A stretch of 17,783 nucleotides of DNA from JANYHY01 sp043784605 (lineage in GTDB: Bacteria > Myxococcota_A > Polyangia > Polyangiales > Polyangiaceae): NCBI GenBank assembly GCA_043784605.1, contig JAYVYD010000312.1, positions 1 to 17,783 of the forward strand, written 5' to 3'. The notes under the pieces are model-generated. The model saw nothing but the letters and a program-made list of their open reading frames with translations, was not told the origin of the DNA and searched no databases. The number at the start of each line of letters is the position of its first letter. Within the stretch, counting starts at the first letter, position 1. Positions 6,425 to 12,873 of the stretch are shown here, piece by piece. Made by a program: the position numbers and the translations under genes.

Positions 6425-8056
6425 ATGAGTGCAGACAAGCAACAGCGTACGTTAGAACGCACGCTCTACAAAGGGCCGGCAAGCAATGACGCTGGCTCGT
6501 GCGCTTGCGTCGAGGCAACGGCCTCTCTAGCGTGCTTGCCGATGATCGAGAGCTTGGGTCTCCTCGTGAGCGAGAATGCGGCGGACCGCATCGCATACGC
6601 CCGAGATCTGTGGCCTCGCCATCACTTGGGCGTGCGTGCGGGTCGCAAGCTGGGCGAGCCTCGCGCCATCGTGTGGCCTCGAAGCACCGAAGAGGTGGTT
6701 CGCCTCGTGCGGTGGGCTAAAGACCGCGCCGTTCCGCTCGTCCCGTTCGGCGCGGGTAGTGGTGTCTGCGCGGGCGTTTCTCCGACGTCGGACGCGATCG
6801 TCGTCGACATGAAGCGCATGGCGCGATGGCGGAGGTTGGACACCGCCGCACCGTCACTCGACGTCGAGGCCGGGCATATGGGTGTGCCGCTCGAGGAGAG
6901 GCTCAATCGCGAAGGCCTCACGCTCGGACATTTTCCGTCGTCGATCCTCTGCAGCACCGTCGGAGGTTGGGTCGCAGCGCGCAGCGCCGGGCAGGCCTCG
7001 GGGTACTACGGCAAGATCGAGGACATGGTCACCGCACTCGAGTGCGTGACGGGCAATGGCGACGTCGTCACGCTCCATCACCGCACCACCGGGCCATCAC
7101 TCGTGCCGCTGATCGTCGGGAGCGAAGGCACTCTCGCGATCGTTACCAGCACGACCCTGCGGCTCCATCCCCTCCCAAAGACGCGCGCGTTCGCCGCGTG
7201 GTCATTCCCGTCGACCGAGGCGGGTTGGGAGGCCATGCGCGAGATGTTCCAGCGCGGACTCCGCCCTGCGATCGCGCGCCTCTACGATCCGTTCGACGCA
7301 ATGCTCGCGAAGCAAGGTTCAGTGAAGAAGAAGGGCATCATCCCGCACGCACCGGGGCGAGGGTCCACCGTGCTGCGCACGCTGCTGCGCAAGCCGCGTG
7401 CGCTCAACGCGTTACTCGAGTCTCGCCCGTTCGCGGCGCTCGTCGGTGGCGCGATGCTCGTCGTGATCTTCGAGGGTGCGACGGCGGAAGCGGACCTGCG
7501 CGCGGCGGCCGAGATCGCGAACGCAATGCACGGCCACGACGAGGGCGAAGGTCCGGCGCGTCGATGGCTGCTGCACCGTTACTCCGTGAGCTATCGGCAA
7601 TCTCCGGCGGTCGCGTCCGGTCTGTTCGTCGACACCATGGAGGTCGCCGCGCCGTGGTCGCGACTCGGCGCGCTCTACGAGGGCGTACGGCGGGCGGTCG
7701 GGCCGCACGTCTTCATCATGGCGCATTTCAGCCACGCCTACGCGGACGGCTGCTGCATCTACTTCTCGTTTGCCGGAAGCGCCAACGACGGCGGACCTTG
7801 GGACGAAGCGTGCGAGCGAACGTACGATCGCACGTGGAAGAGCGCGCTCGACGCCGTCGTCGCAGCAGGCGGCACCATCGCCCACCACCACGGTGTCGGC
7901 CGATCGAAGGCCCCACGCATGGACAAGGAGCTCGGCTCCGACGGCGTACGCGCCGTACACGCGCTCAAGCGCGCCCTCGATCCCGCGGGCATCTTGAACC
8001 CTGGAGTGCTCGTGCCTCCCGTCTCTCCGTTTCCTTATCCGGAGCCGTGGTCGTGA
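6425..8056 (+). CDS. FAD-binding oxidase, alkyldihydroxyacetonephosphate synthase-like (AGPS)
   Basis: A 543-residue flavoprotein of the PCMH/FAD-linked oxidase C family. The FAD domain is at about 80-250, with VPFGAGSGVCAG (107-118) as the flavin pyrophosphate loop and the block STVGGWVAAR(SAG) at 177-189 followed by YGKIEDMV. Both are very close in pattern to eukaryotic alkylglycerone-phosphate synthase. The C-terminal domain has Y439 in SHAYADG and H487-H489 in HHHGVG, equivalent to residues essential in AGPS. That enzyme swaps the acyl chain of acyl-DHAP for a fatty alcohol, the first step in ether lipids, which myxobacteria make during development. A generic D-lactate or glycolate oxidase-like role is the main alternative. 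The start is uncertain: ATG 6425 has a GAAGG close upstream, but similarity begins at M40 (ATG 6542). The gene overlaps the next one by GTGA. Confidence 0.8.
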   Translation: MSADKQQRTLERTLYKGPASNDAGSCACVEATASLACLPMIESLGLLVSENAADRIAYARDLWPRHHLGVRAGRKLGEPRAIVWPRSTEEVVRLVRWAKDRAVPLVPFGAGSGVCAGVSPTSDAIVVDMKRMARWRRLDTAAPSLDVEAGHMGVPLEERLNREGLTLGHFPSSILCSTVGGWVAARSAGQASGYYGKIEDMVTALECVTGNGDVVTLHHRTTGPSLVPLIVGSEGTLAIVTSTTLRLHPLPKTRAFAAWSFPSTEAGWEAMREMFQRGLRPAIARLYDPFDAMLAKQGSVKKKGIIPHAPGRGSTVLRTLLRKPRALNALLESRPFAALVGGAMLVVIFEGATAEADLRAAAEIANAMHGHDEGEGPARRWLLHRYSVSYRQSPAVASGLFVDTMEVAAPWSRLGALYEGVRRAVGPHVFIMAHFSHAYADGCCIYFSFAGSANDGGPWDEACERTYDRTWKSALDAVVAAGGTIAHHHGVGRSKAPRMDKELGSDGVRAVHALKRALDPAGILNPGVLVPPVSPFPYPEPWS

Positions 8057-8514
8057 ACCTCGATCGCGTGAGCATGCTCGCGGAGGTCACGGCGAGCGCG
8101 ACCGTCGCCGACGTGGAGCGCGAGCTCGTGGCAGAGCGACTGACGCTCGGGCTCGTTTCGGTCCCCGATACCACCGTCGCCGATTGGATCGCATCAGGCG
8201 CTCCAGGCGCGCGCAGCCCTTGGAGCGATCCGGCCGATCACCTCGTCGCCGGATATGTGGCGACGTTCGAAGGGCGGCGCATCGAGATCCGCCCCGCCCC
8301 TCGGCGCGCGACCGGCCCCGACCTGTTCGCGCTCGTCTTCGGCCACGGCGCGCGATGGGCCCAGCTCGAGAGCGCGTGGCTGCGCGTGCATCACCTCAAC
8401 GGGCGCGTGCCTCGGACGGCGCCGTTTCACGCCCAGCCGCCCCCGTGGACCGACGACGAGGAGCGGCTGGCAAAAGCCATCGACGCGGAGCTGTCAGCCG
8501 GGCGGCCAAGATAG
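8053..8514 (+). CDS. Half-domain PCMH/FAD-oxidase-like protein
   Basis: A 153-residue protein beginning at GTG 8053 inside the GTGA overlap with the upstream FAD enzyme (GTG 8047 is an alternative). Residues 4-115 line up by eye with residues about 131-249 of the upstream protein: RELVAERLTLG with ERLNREGLTLG, GPDLFALVFGHG with GPSLVPLIVGSEG, and LRVHHL with LRLHPL. It therefore resembles the second half of a PCMH-type FAD domain, without the pyrophosphate loop, the STVGGW block or any substrate domain. Flavin binding alone seems unlikely. It may be a regulatory or structural partner of the AGPS-like enzyme, or a decaying paralogue fragment. The intact frame, coupling and normal codon use argue against simple decay. 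Its last 21 bases overlap the convergent HIT gene. Expression is likely, function unknown. Confidence 0.72.
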   Translation: MNLDRVSMLAEVTASATVADVERELVAERLTLGLVSVPDTTVADWIASGAPGARSPWSDPADHLVAGYVATFEGRRIEIRPAPRRATGPDLFALVFGHGARWAQLESAWLRVHHLNGRVPRTAPFHAQPPPWTDDEERLAKAIDAELSAGRPR

Positions 8515-8832
8515 CGCGCGACCGCCGAGCAGGTGCACGTGTACGTGCGACACGCTCTGGCCCGCGTTCGGACCGTCGTTGATCACGAGGCGAAAGCCGC
8601 TCGCGAGGTTCTCCTGCTGGGCGACCTTGCGGGCCGCGCTCATGAGCTGACCGAGCATCAGCGTGTCTTCGTCCGTGGTGTCGGAGATGGCGACGACGTG
8701 CTTCTTCGGGATGACGAGCGCATGCGTGGGCGCGACCGGACGAACGTCACGAAACGCGAGCGTGTGGTCGTCCTCGAAAATGATCTGCGACGGAATCTCA
8801 CGCGCGACGATCTTGCAGAAGAGGCAGCCCAT
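8494..8832 (-). CDS. HIT family protein (HinT-like nucleotide hydrolase)
   Basis: A 112-residue histidine-triad protein of usual length. It opens with CLFCKIVAREIPS, has DVRPVAPTHALVIPK in the middle and ends with the triad HVHVHLLGGR, with H96, H98 and H100 and the middle His as nucleophile. HinT-type enzymes hydrolyse adenosine phosphoramidates and acyl-adenylates in the cytoplasm as dimers. C3 and C6 would fit a zinc site with histidines seen in many HIT proteins. ATG 8832 lies 12 bases after the stop of the citrate-synthase-family gene, so the two are probably one transcript; no clear Shine-Dalgarno is visible, so coupling is likely. Its 3' end overlaps the convergent half-domain gene by 21 bases. 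The family is certain, the physiological substrate is not. Confidence 0.95.
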   Translation of the reverse strand: MGCLFCKIVAREIPSQIIFEDDHTLAFRDVRPVAPTHALVIPKKHVVAISDTTDEDTLMLGQLMSAARKVAQQENLASGFRLVINDGPNAGQSVSHVHVHLLGGRALSWPPG

Positions 8833-8844
8833 GCGGCGAGCATA

Positions 8845-9885
8845 CTACGCGCCCACGTAGCGCGAGCTCGGTCGGATCAATCGACCCGTCCGTTGTTGCT
8901 CCTTGAAATGCGCGCACCAGCCTGCGACGCGGCCCAGGGCAAAGATCGGCGTGAACGCGTCGCGCGGTACACCGATCGCCTCGAGCAGGACCGCCGTGTA
9001 GAACTCGACGTTCGCGCGCAGCGGGCGATTTGGGTGTCGCCGCTCGAGCTCCTCTTGCGCGATCTGCTCGACCTCACGCGCGAGCTCCAGCCGCGCCGAG
9101 CTGCGTCCTTCACGAAGAGCGCGAACTTGCGCCTCGAGCACGGCGGCGCGCGGATCGCGTACGCGGTAGATGCGATGCCCCATTCCCATGATGCGAGCCT
9201 TCGCGTCGAGCTGCTCGACAATCCAAGCTCTTGCTCCTCCGGCACCGCGCGCGGCGATCGCGTCGAGCATGTCGAGCACAGGTCCGGGCGCACCTCCATG
9301 CAGCGGCCCTTTCAGCGCGCCGATGGCGCCAACGACGGCAGACACCATGTCCGAGCCCGTGGACGCGATCACGCGCGCGGCGAACGTGGACGCGTTCATC
9401 CCATGATCACTCACGGTGACGAGATACGCGTCGAGCGCGCTCGCTCTCGTCTTCGCACCGCCGAGCATCGCGAGCGTGTCTTCGGCGTGCGAGCAGCTAG
9501 CGTCGGGCGGGATCGGCGCAAGCCCCGCGCGAACACGGCTCGCGGCGGCGACGAAGACGGCGGTAGCGCCTGCGATCGCCTCTGGACGCGCGTCCGTCGT
9601 CCGCGCGATCGCTGCCCGCAACGAGTCCATTCCGTTCGGGAGCGCGAGCACGCTCAGGTCCGGCACGAGCTCCCACGCCGCGCTGCGTGCCTCGCCGAGC
9701 GCGCGCCGCACATCCATCTCGCGGGCGGAATCGTCATGCACCAACATCGCGAGCGCGCGCTCGAACGTCGCCTCCTTGGCCAGCGCCTCCACGTCGCGGC
9801 CCGCGATGACGAGCCGCCCTGCCTCGCCGTCCACGTCCGACAGCCGAGTCTCGGCCACAACCACACCTTCGAGCCCATTGTTCAT
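8845..9885 (-). CDS. Citrate synthase family protein
   Basis: A 346-residue protein with the citrate synthase fold and active-site order: H161 in SDHGMNASTF, H196 in GPLHGGAPG, H237 in GMGHRIYRVRDPRA, E294 in NVEFYTAVLL, R319 in LGRVAGW and R338 in IRPSSRYVG. The enzyme condenses acetyl-CoA or propionyl-CoA with oxaloacetate. The catalytic Asp of E. coli-type enzymes is Glu here, which is also known in some actinobacterial-type members, so activity is plausible but not assured. Citrate, 2-methylcitrate or another substrate cannot be told apart. ATG 9885 was chosen for its GGAGG five bases upstream. The protein is shorter than GltA (about 430) and lacks its N-terminal extension. It is divergent from a second, HTH-bearing paralogue 41 bases away and co-oriented with the HIT gene. 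Confidence 0.92.
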   Translation of the reverse strand: MNNGLEGVVVAETRLSDVDGEAGRLVIAGRDVEALAKEATFERALAMLVHDDSAREMDVRRALGEARSAAWELVPDLSVLALPNGMDSLRAAIARTTDARPEAIAGATAVFVAAASRVRAGLAPIPPDASCSHAEDTLAMLGGAKTRASALDAYLVTVSDHGMNASTFAARVIASTGSDMVSAVVGAIGALKGPLHGGAPGPVLDMLDAIAARGAGGARAWIVEQLDAKARIMGMGHRIYRVRDPRAAVLEAQVRALREGRSSARLELAREVEQIAQEELERRHPNRPLRANVEFYTAVLLEAIGVPRDAFTPIFALGRVAGWCAHFKEQQRTGRLIRPSSRYVGA

Positions 9886-9890
9886 GACAG

Positions 9891-9895
9891 CCTCC
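9891..9895 (-). promoter_or_regulatory. Ribosome binding site GGAGG for citrate-synthase-family gene
   Basis: The minus strand reads GGAGG five bases before ATG 9885. It selects this start over the TTG-type upstream extension to 9927, which would cross the divergent gene's start. Confidence 0.75.
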
Positions 9896-9917
9896 AGACA
9901 CCGGGTAATCTGGGGCC

Positions 9918-9921
9918 GAGG
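9918..9921 (+). promoter_or_regulatory. Ribosome binding site GAGG for TTG start
   Basis: GAGG lies five bases before TTG 9927. It supports the TTG over the later GTG 9966, which has GGAGG only two bases away. The full helix-turn-helix also fits better with the longer form. Confidence 0.5.
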
Positions 9922-9926
9922 CGACA

Positions 9927-11144
9927 TTGATCAACGTTGATTCGACAATCCATGATCTGGAGGTCGTGACCGCGGCGCGCGCGGCGAAGCTGCTCGGCGT
10001 CAAGCGCGAGACGCTCTACGCGTACGTGAGCCGAGGGATGCTCAGGCGCGTGCAGCCGGTGGGCAAGCGCGTTAGCGGATATGTCCTGGCGGAAGTGATG
10101 CGCCTTCGAGCACGCGCGAATGCGCGGAAGGGCCACGCCGCCGTCGCTTCTGGGGCGCTGCGCTGGGGCGAGCCAGTGCTCGAGACGGCCATCGCGGGCA
10201 TCGGTGCGCGCGGTCCGCTCTACCGTGGGCGATGGGCCGTTGACCTGGCGAACGAAGGGGTCTCCTTCGAACGTGTCGCTGAGCTTTTGTGGACCGGAGA
10301 GCTCCCGTCTGCGACGCCTCGATGGACGCCCTCGCCGCCTCCGTCAAAGGCGAAGGCGCTCGCGGCTCTGACCGCACGCGCGTCCATCCCCGTGAGACTC
10401 CAGGTGCTCGTCGCGGCGCTCGCGGCAGAGCACTCGCCCATTTTTGGCGCGTCCGAGCTGCTGGAACGCGATCGTGCGCGTGCTCTCGTCGCGCGGATGG
10501 CATCTTTGTTAGGAGACGCACACGGACCCTCGGTGGCGGCGACGTTCGCGCGCGCTCTAGGGCTCCGCGAGACCGCGGCCTCGGCGGTCGACGTGGCGCT
10601 CGTTCTCGTCGCGGACCACGAGCTGAACGCGTCGAGCTTCGCCGCCCGCGTCGCGGCGGGAGCGGGCTGCGATCTGCACGCGTGCGTGAATGCGGCGCTG
10701 GCGACGGCGTCCGGAAGCAACCACGGCGGCGAGTGCGATCGCGTCGAAGCGTTGATGCTGCAAGGACGAGCCGCGCGCCTCGTTCGTGAGCGCGCCGCGC
10801 GAGGGGAGCGGATCTCTGGCTTCGGGCACACGCTCTACCCCAAGGGTGACCCGCGGGCGCCACCGCTTCTCGCGCTCGCGAGGTCGATCTCGAAGAGGTC
10901 GGCGGCCGCGTTCGACGAGGTCGCGGACACCATGCAAGGGGAGCTCGGCTTCGCGCCGACGATCGACTTCGGCTTGGTCGCGCTCACGGCCGCGCTCGGA
11001 GCGCCTCCGGGATCGGCCGTGGGACTCTTCGTCCTAGGCCGCTCGGCGGGGTGGGTCGCGCACGTCCAGGAACAGCGCCGCGCGGACTTTCTCTTGCGAC
11101 CCCGCGCCCGTTATATCGGCCCTTCGCCGATCGCCGATCCGTGA
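9927..11144 (+). CDS. Citrate synthase family protein with N-terminal helix-turn-helix
   Basis: A 405-residue fusion. Residues 11-62 form a MerR/excisionase-type helix-turn-helix (VTAARAAKLLGV then TLYAYVSRGMLRR). Residues about 78-400 are a citrate synthase domain with H231 (DHELNASSF), H266 (GSNHGGE), H301 (GFGHTLYPKGDPRA), D347 (TIDFGL), R372 (RSAGW) and R391 (RPRARYIG). All catalytic positions, including the Asp, are present. This architecture is known in bacteria as HTH-type citrate synthase family proteins, often beside another citrate synthase paralogue; function is poorly defined. It may be an enzyme that senses its substrate and controls its own locus. A perfect palindrome sits in its first codons. 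The start is TTG 9927 with GAGG upstream. Both partner subunits together could form a hetero-oligomer. Confidence 0.9.
   Translation: MINVDSTIHDLEVVTAARAAKLLGVKRETLYAYVSRGMLRRVQPVGKRVSGYVLAEVMRLRARANARKGHAAVASGALRWGEPVLETAIAGIGARGPLYRGRWAVDLANEGVSFERVAELLWTGELPSATPRWTPSPPPSKAKALAALTARASIPVRLQVLVAALAAEHSPIFGASELLERDRARALVARMASLLGDAHGPSVAATFARALGLRETAASAVDVALVLVADHELNASSFAARVAAGAGCDLHACVNAALATASGSNHGGECDRVEALMLQGRAARLVRERAARGERISGFGHTLYPKGDPRAPPLLALARSISKRSAAAFDEVADTMQGELGFAPTIDFGLVALTAALGAPPGSAVGLFVLGRSAGWVAHVQEQRRADFLLRPRARYIGPSPIADP
9930..9941. promoter_or_regulatory. Perfect 12-base palindrome ATCAACGTTGAT, candidate operator
   Basis: A perfect inverted repeat, ATCAACGTTGAT, covering codons 2-5 of the HTH-citrate synthase and 45 bases upstream of the divergent citrate synthase start. 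Near-copies of CGACA flank it as direct repeats (9922-9926 and 9943-9947). AT-rich sequence in this very GC-rich window, next to a gene for a DNA-binding enzyme, suggests an autoregulatory site. This is inference. Confidence 0.45.
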
Positions 11145-11172
11145 GTTCACGCGTCGCGCGACACGAATGTCA

Positions 11173-11206
11173 GGGGCGCCGAGCCCCGCGAATTGGGGCC
11201 ACAATT
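11173..11206 (+). terminator. Two adjacent hairpins after the HTH-citrate synthase gene
   Basis: GGGGC/GCCCC (11173-11187, five-base loop) is followed by AATTG/CAATT (11191-11206, six-base loop) and then TTTAG. The second is AT-rich and followed by a short T run, so a weak intrinsic terminator is possible. The 110-base gap otherwise holds a GTCGCGCGAC palindrome (11153-11162) and no recognisable promoter for the lipoprotein gene. Confidence 0.3.
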
Positions 11207-11254
11207 TAGCCTATTTTCGAGTGAATCAGACCCCCGTGTCGACGTCTGTTGTAC

Positions 11255-12781
11255 ATGCGAAACCTCTCCTGCTTGGGTGTGTTGGCGATGATCTCTGCGT
11301 GCGGCGGGCTCGGGGACGGCTCGGGCGGCGCGAACCCGAACGATCGAACGAACGGCGGCGCGCAAGGCGAGCTGCTGCTGACGGGCGCGATGGAAGTCTC
11401 TCCCGACGGCGCGTTCTTGATCGAGCAGCGAACGACCGCCACCGTGCTGGTCGACGTGAAGGCGCAGACCGCGACCGAGCTCGCGCAGCGCGGCGATCGC
11501 TTCGTCTTCAGCAAGACGCGACACGTCGTCTACGAGGTGCTCCCGAACCGCGCCGGCATCGTCGCGCTGGACCTCGATCACGCCCAGAAGGTCCTCTGGT
11601 CGAGCACCCCCGCCTTCGTGACCACCGCGGGCCCGATGCTCGCGCGCGTCACGGACGACGACGCGACGCTCGTCTTCGGCGACTACAATCGTCTCTTGGT
11701 CGTGGACGCCAACACCGGCGTTGTCCGCGGCAGCGTGTCGACGAACACGCTCCCCACCGACATCGCCTTCCTGCCCGACCACAAGCGCGCGATGCTCGTG
11801 GGCACCGTGGCGTGGACGGACCACAAACCCGCGACGGAGGTCGTCGTGTTCGATCTCGTGTCGCGCGCGGCGACCTCGATCACCATTCCGAACTGCGACG
11901 CGCCGATCGCGCTCATGCCCGATGGCTCTCGCGCGTTCGTCTCCCCTACGTTCTGCGAGGAGGGCAAGGCGACGAACCCGAACGGACAGTGGACCAACCC
12001 TGACCCCGTGAGCGTCATCGATCTCGACGCGCAGGGCGGTCACTTCCTCGAGAACCTGCCCGGCTTTGGGCCGGTCGCGCTCGACGCGAAGGGCACCCGC
12101 GCAGTCGCGTACCTCGACATTAAGCGCATGGACGCGAGCATGTTCGCGAACAAGGCGCAGGTGCCGAGCGTCCACGGCGACCAGTTTCACCTCATGGTCA
12201 TCGACCCGCGCACGCTCTCATTTTCGCTCTCGCCGATCGGCAACGCACTCCCGCGCTTCGCGATGACGCCAGACGGCAGCACGCTCTTGGTCGACGCCTC
12301 GGTCAAGGCCCTCCGAGGCGGCGCATACGCGAGCGTCACGATCGGCGCGAACGGCCTCAGCGCGGAGGCAGGCGTGTTCGGCGGCCAGAAGTCGCCGTTC
12401 GGTGTCTTCGACTTGAGCGCCCTTCAGTACGTCGCGTTCACCGGCCCGACCGCCTCGCTCGACCGCTTCGTCACCACCGCGGACGGCAAGGTGTTCACGC
12501 TCAAGCTCACCGCGGACGGGCTCGGCGGAGAGCTCTTTGCACTCGACCTATCGTCGCGGACCTCCACCGATCTCGGACGGAGCCTGCGCGACATCGGTCT
12601 GATGCCCGACAAGAAGACGCTCGTACTTCGCATTCGCCTGGCCGCGCTTCTCGTGAACAACCAGAAGTTCTTGCAAGAGGACTACTGCTTCTCCACGGAC
12701 GGCCTCTCTTGCACCGCGACGATCCACTTCACGGGCCTCACTCCCGTCGACGACTGCAGCGGCCACGACTGCATGCCCTGA
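11255..12781 (+). CDS. Putative lipoprotein with beta-propeller-like repeats
   Basis: A 508-residue protein with a short signal peptide and a good lipobox (ISAC, lipid on C16), then a Gly/Asn-rich tether (17-40). The remainder is a series of beta-blade-like units with recurring patterns such as VSPDGAFL, LVVDANTGVVRG, LMPDGSRAFVSP, MTPDGSTLLVD and LMPDKKTLVL, as in YVTN/WD-like propellers. No catalytic residues are evident. Two cysteine pairs (near C227/C243 and in the last 40 residues) may form disulfides in the envelope. ATG 11255 is used; a TTG two codons earlier is less likely. No clear Shine-Dalgarno is visible. It stands alone between the citrate synthase gene and a convergent lipoprotein gene. 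Function is unknown; an outer-membrane or surface scaffold is a guess. Confidence 0.8.
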   Translation: MRNLSCLGVLAMISACGGLGDGSGGANPNDRTNGGAQGELLLTGAMEVSPDGAFLIEQRTTATVLVDVKAQTATELAQRGDRFVFSKTRHVVYEVLPNRAGIVALDLDHAQKVLWSSTPAFVTTAGPMLARVTDDDATLVFGDYNRLLVVDANTGVVRGSVSTNTLPTDIAFLPDHKRAMLVGTVAWTDHKPATEVVVFDLVSRAATSITIPNCDAPIALMPDGSRAFVSPTFCEEGKATNPNGQWTNPDPVSVIDLDAQGGHFLENLPGFGPVALDAKGTRAVAYLDIKRMDASMFANKAQVPSVHGDQFHLMVIDPRTLSFSLSPIGNALPRFAMTPDGSTLLVDASVKALRGGAYASVTIGANGLSAEAGVFGGQKSPFGVFDLSALQYVAFTGPTASLDRFVTTADGKVFTLKLTADGLGGELFALDLSSRTSTDLGRSLRDIGLMPDKKTLVLRIRLAALLVNNQKFLQEDYCFSTDGLSCTATIHFTGLTPVDDCSGHDCMP

Positions 12782-12833
12782 TCGTTCGTGATTGCGTTCG
12801 CCCCAATGGGCTCACTTCTCACGTCAAGCGCCT

Positions 12834-12862
12834 CAAGTCCGCGGCTCACGCCTCCGGACTTG
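12834..12862. terminator. Hairpin between convergent lipoprotein genes
   Basis: CAAGTCCG (12834-12841) and CGGACTTG (12855-12862) form a perfect eight-base stem, and an inner GGC-TCAC-GCC extends it. It lies between two converging stop codons, the usual place of a shared terminator. Neither strand has a T tract after it, so strength is uncertain. Confidence 0.55.
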
Positions 12863-12873
12863 GCTCGGCATGT

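Noticed and set aside
6826..8052. Upstream part of the frame containing the half-domain gene
   Set aside because: Arg/Ala-rich shadow of the AGPS-like gene; only the part after GTG 8053 looks like protein.
10072..10863. Long minus-strand open frame across the HTH-citrate synthase
   Set aside because: Arg/Pro/Ser-rich shadow opposite a gene with complete catalytic motifs.
11153..11162. Palindrome GTCGCGCGAC after the HTH-citrate synthase
   Set aside because: All but two bases are G or C and such palindromes arise readily by chance here; no supporting context.
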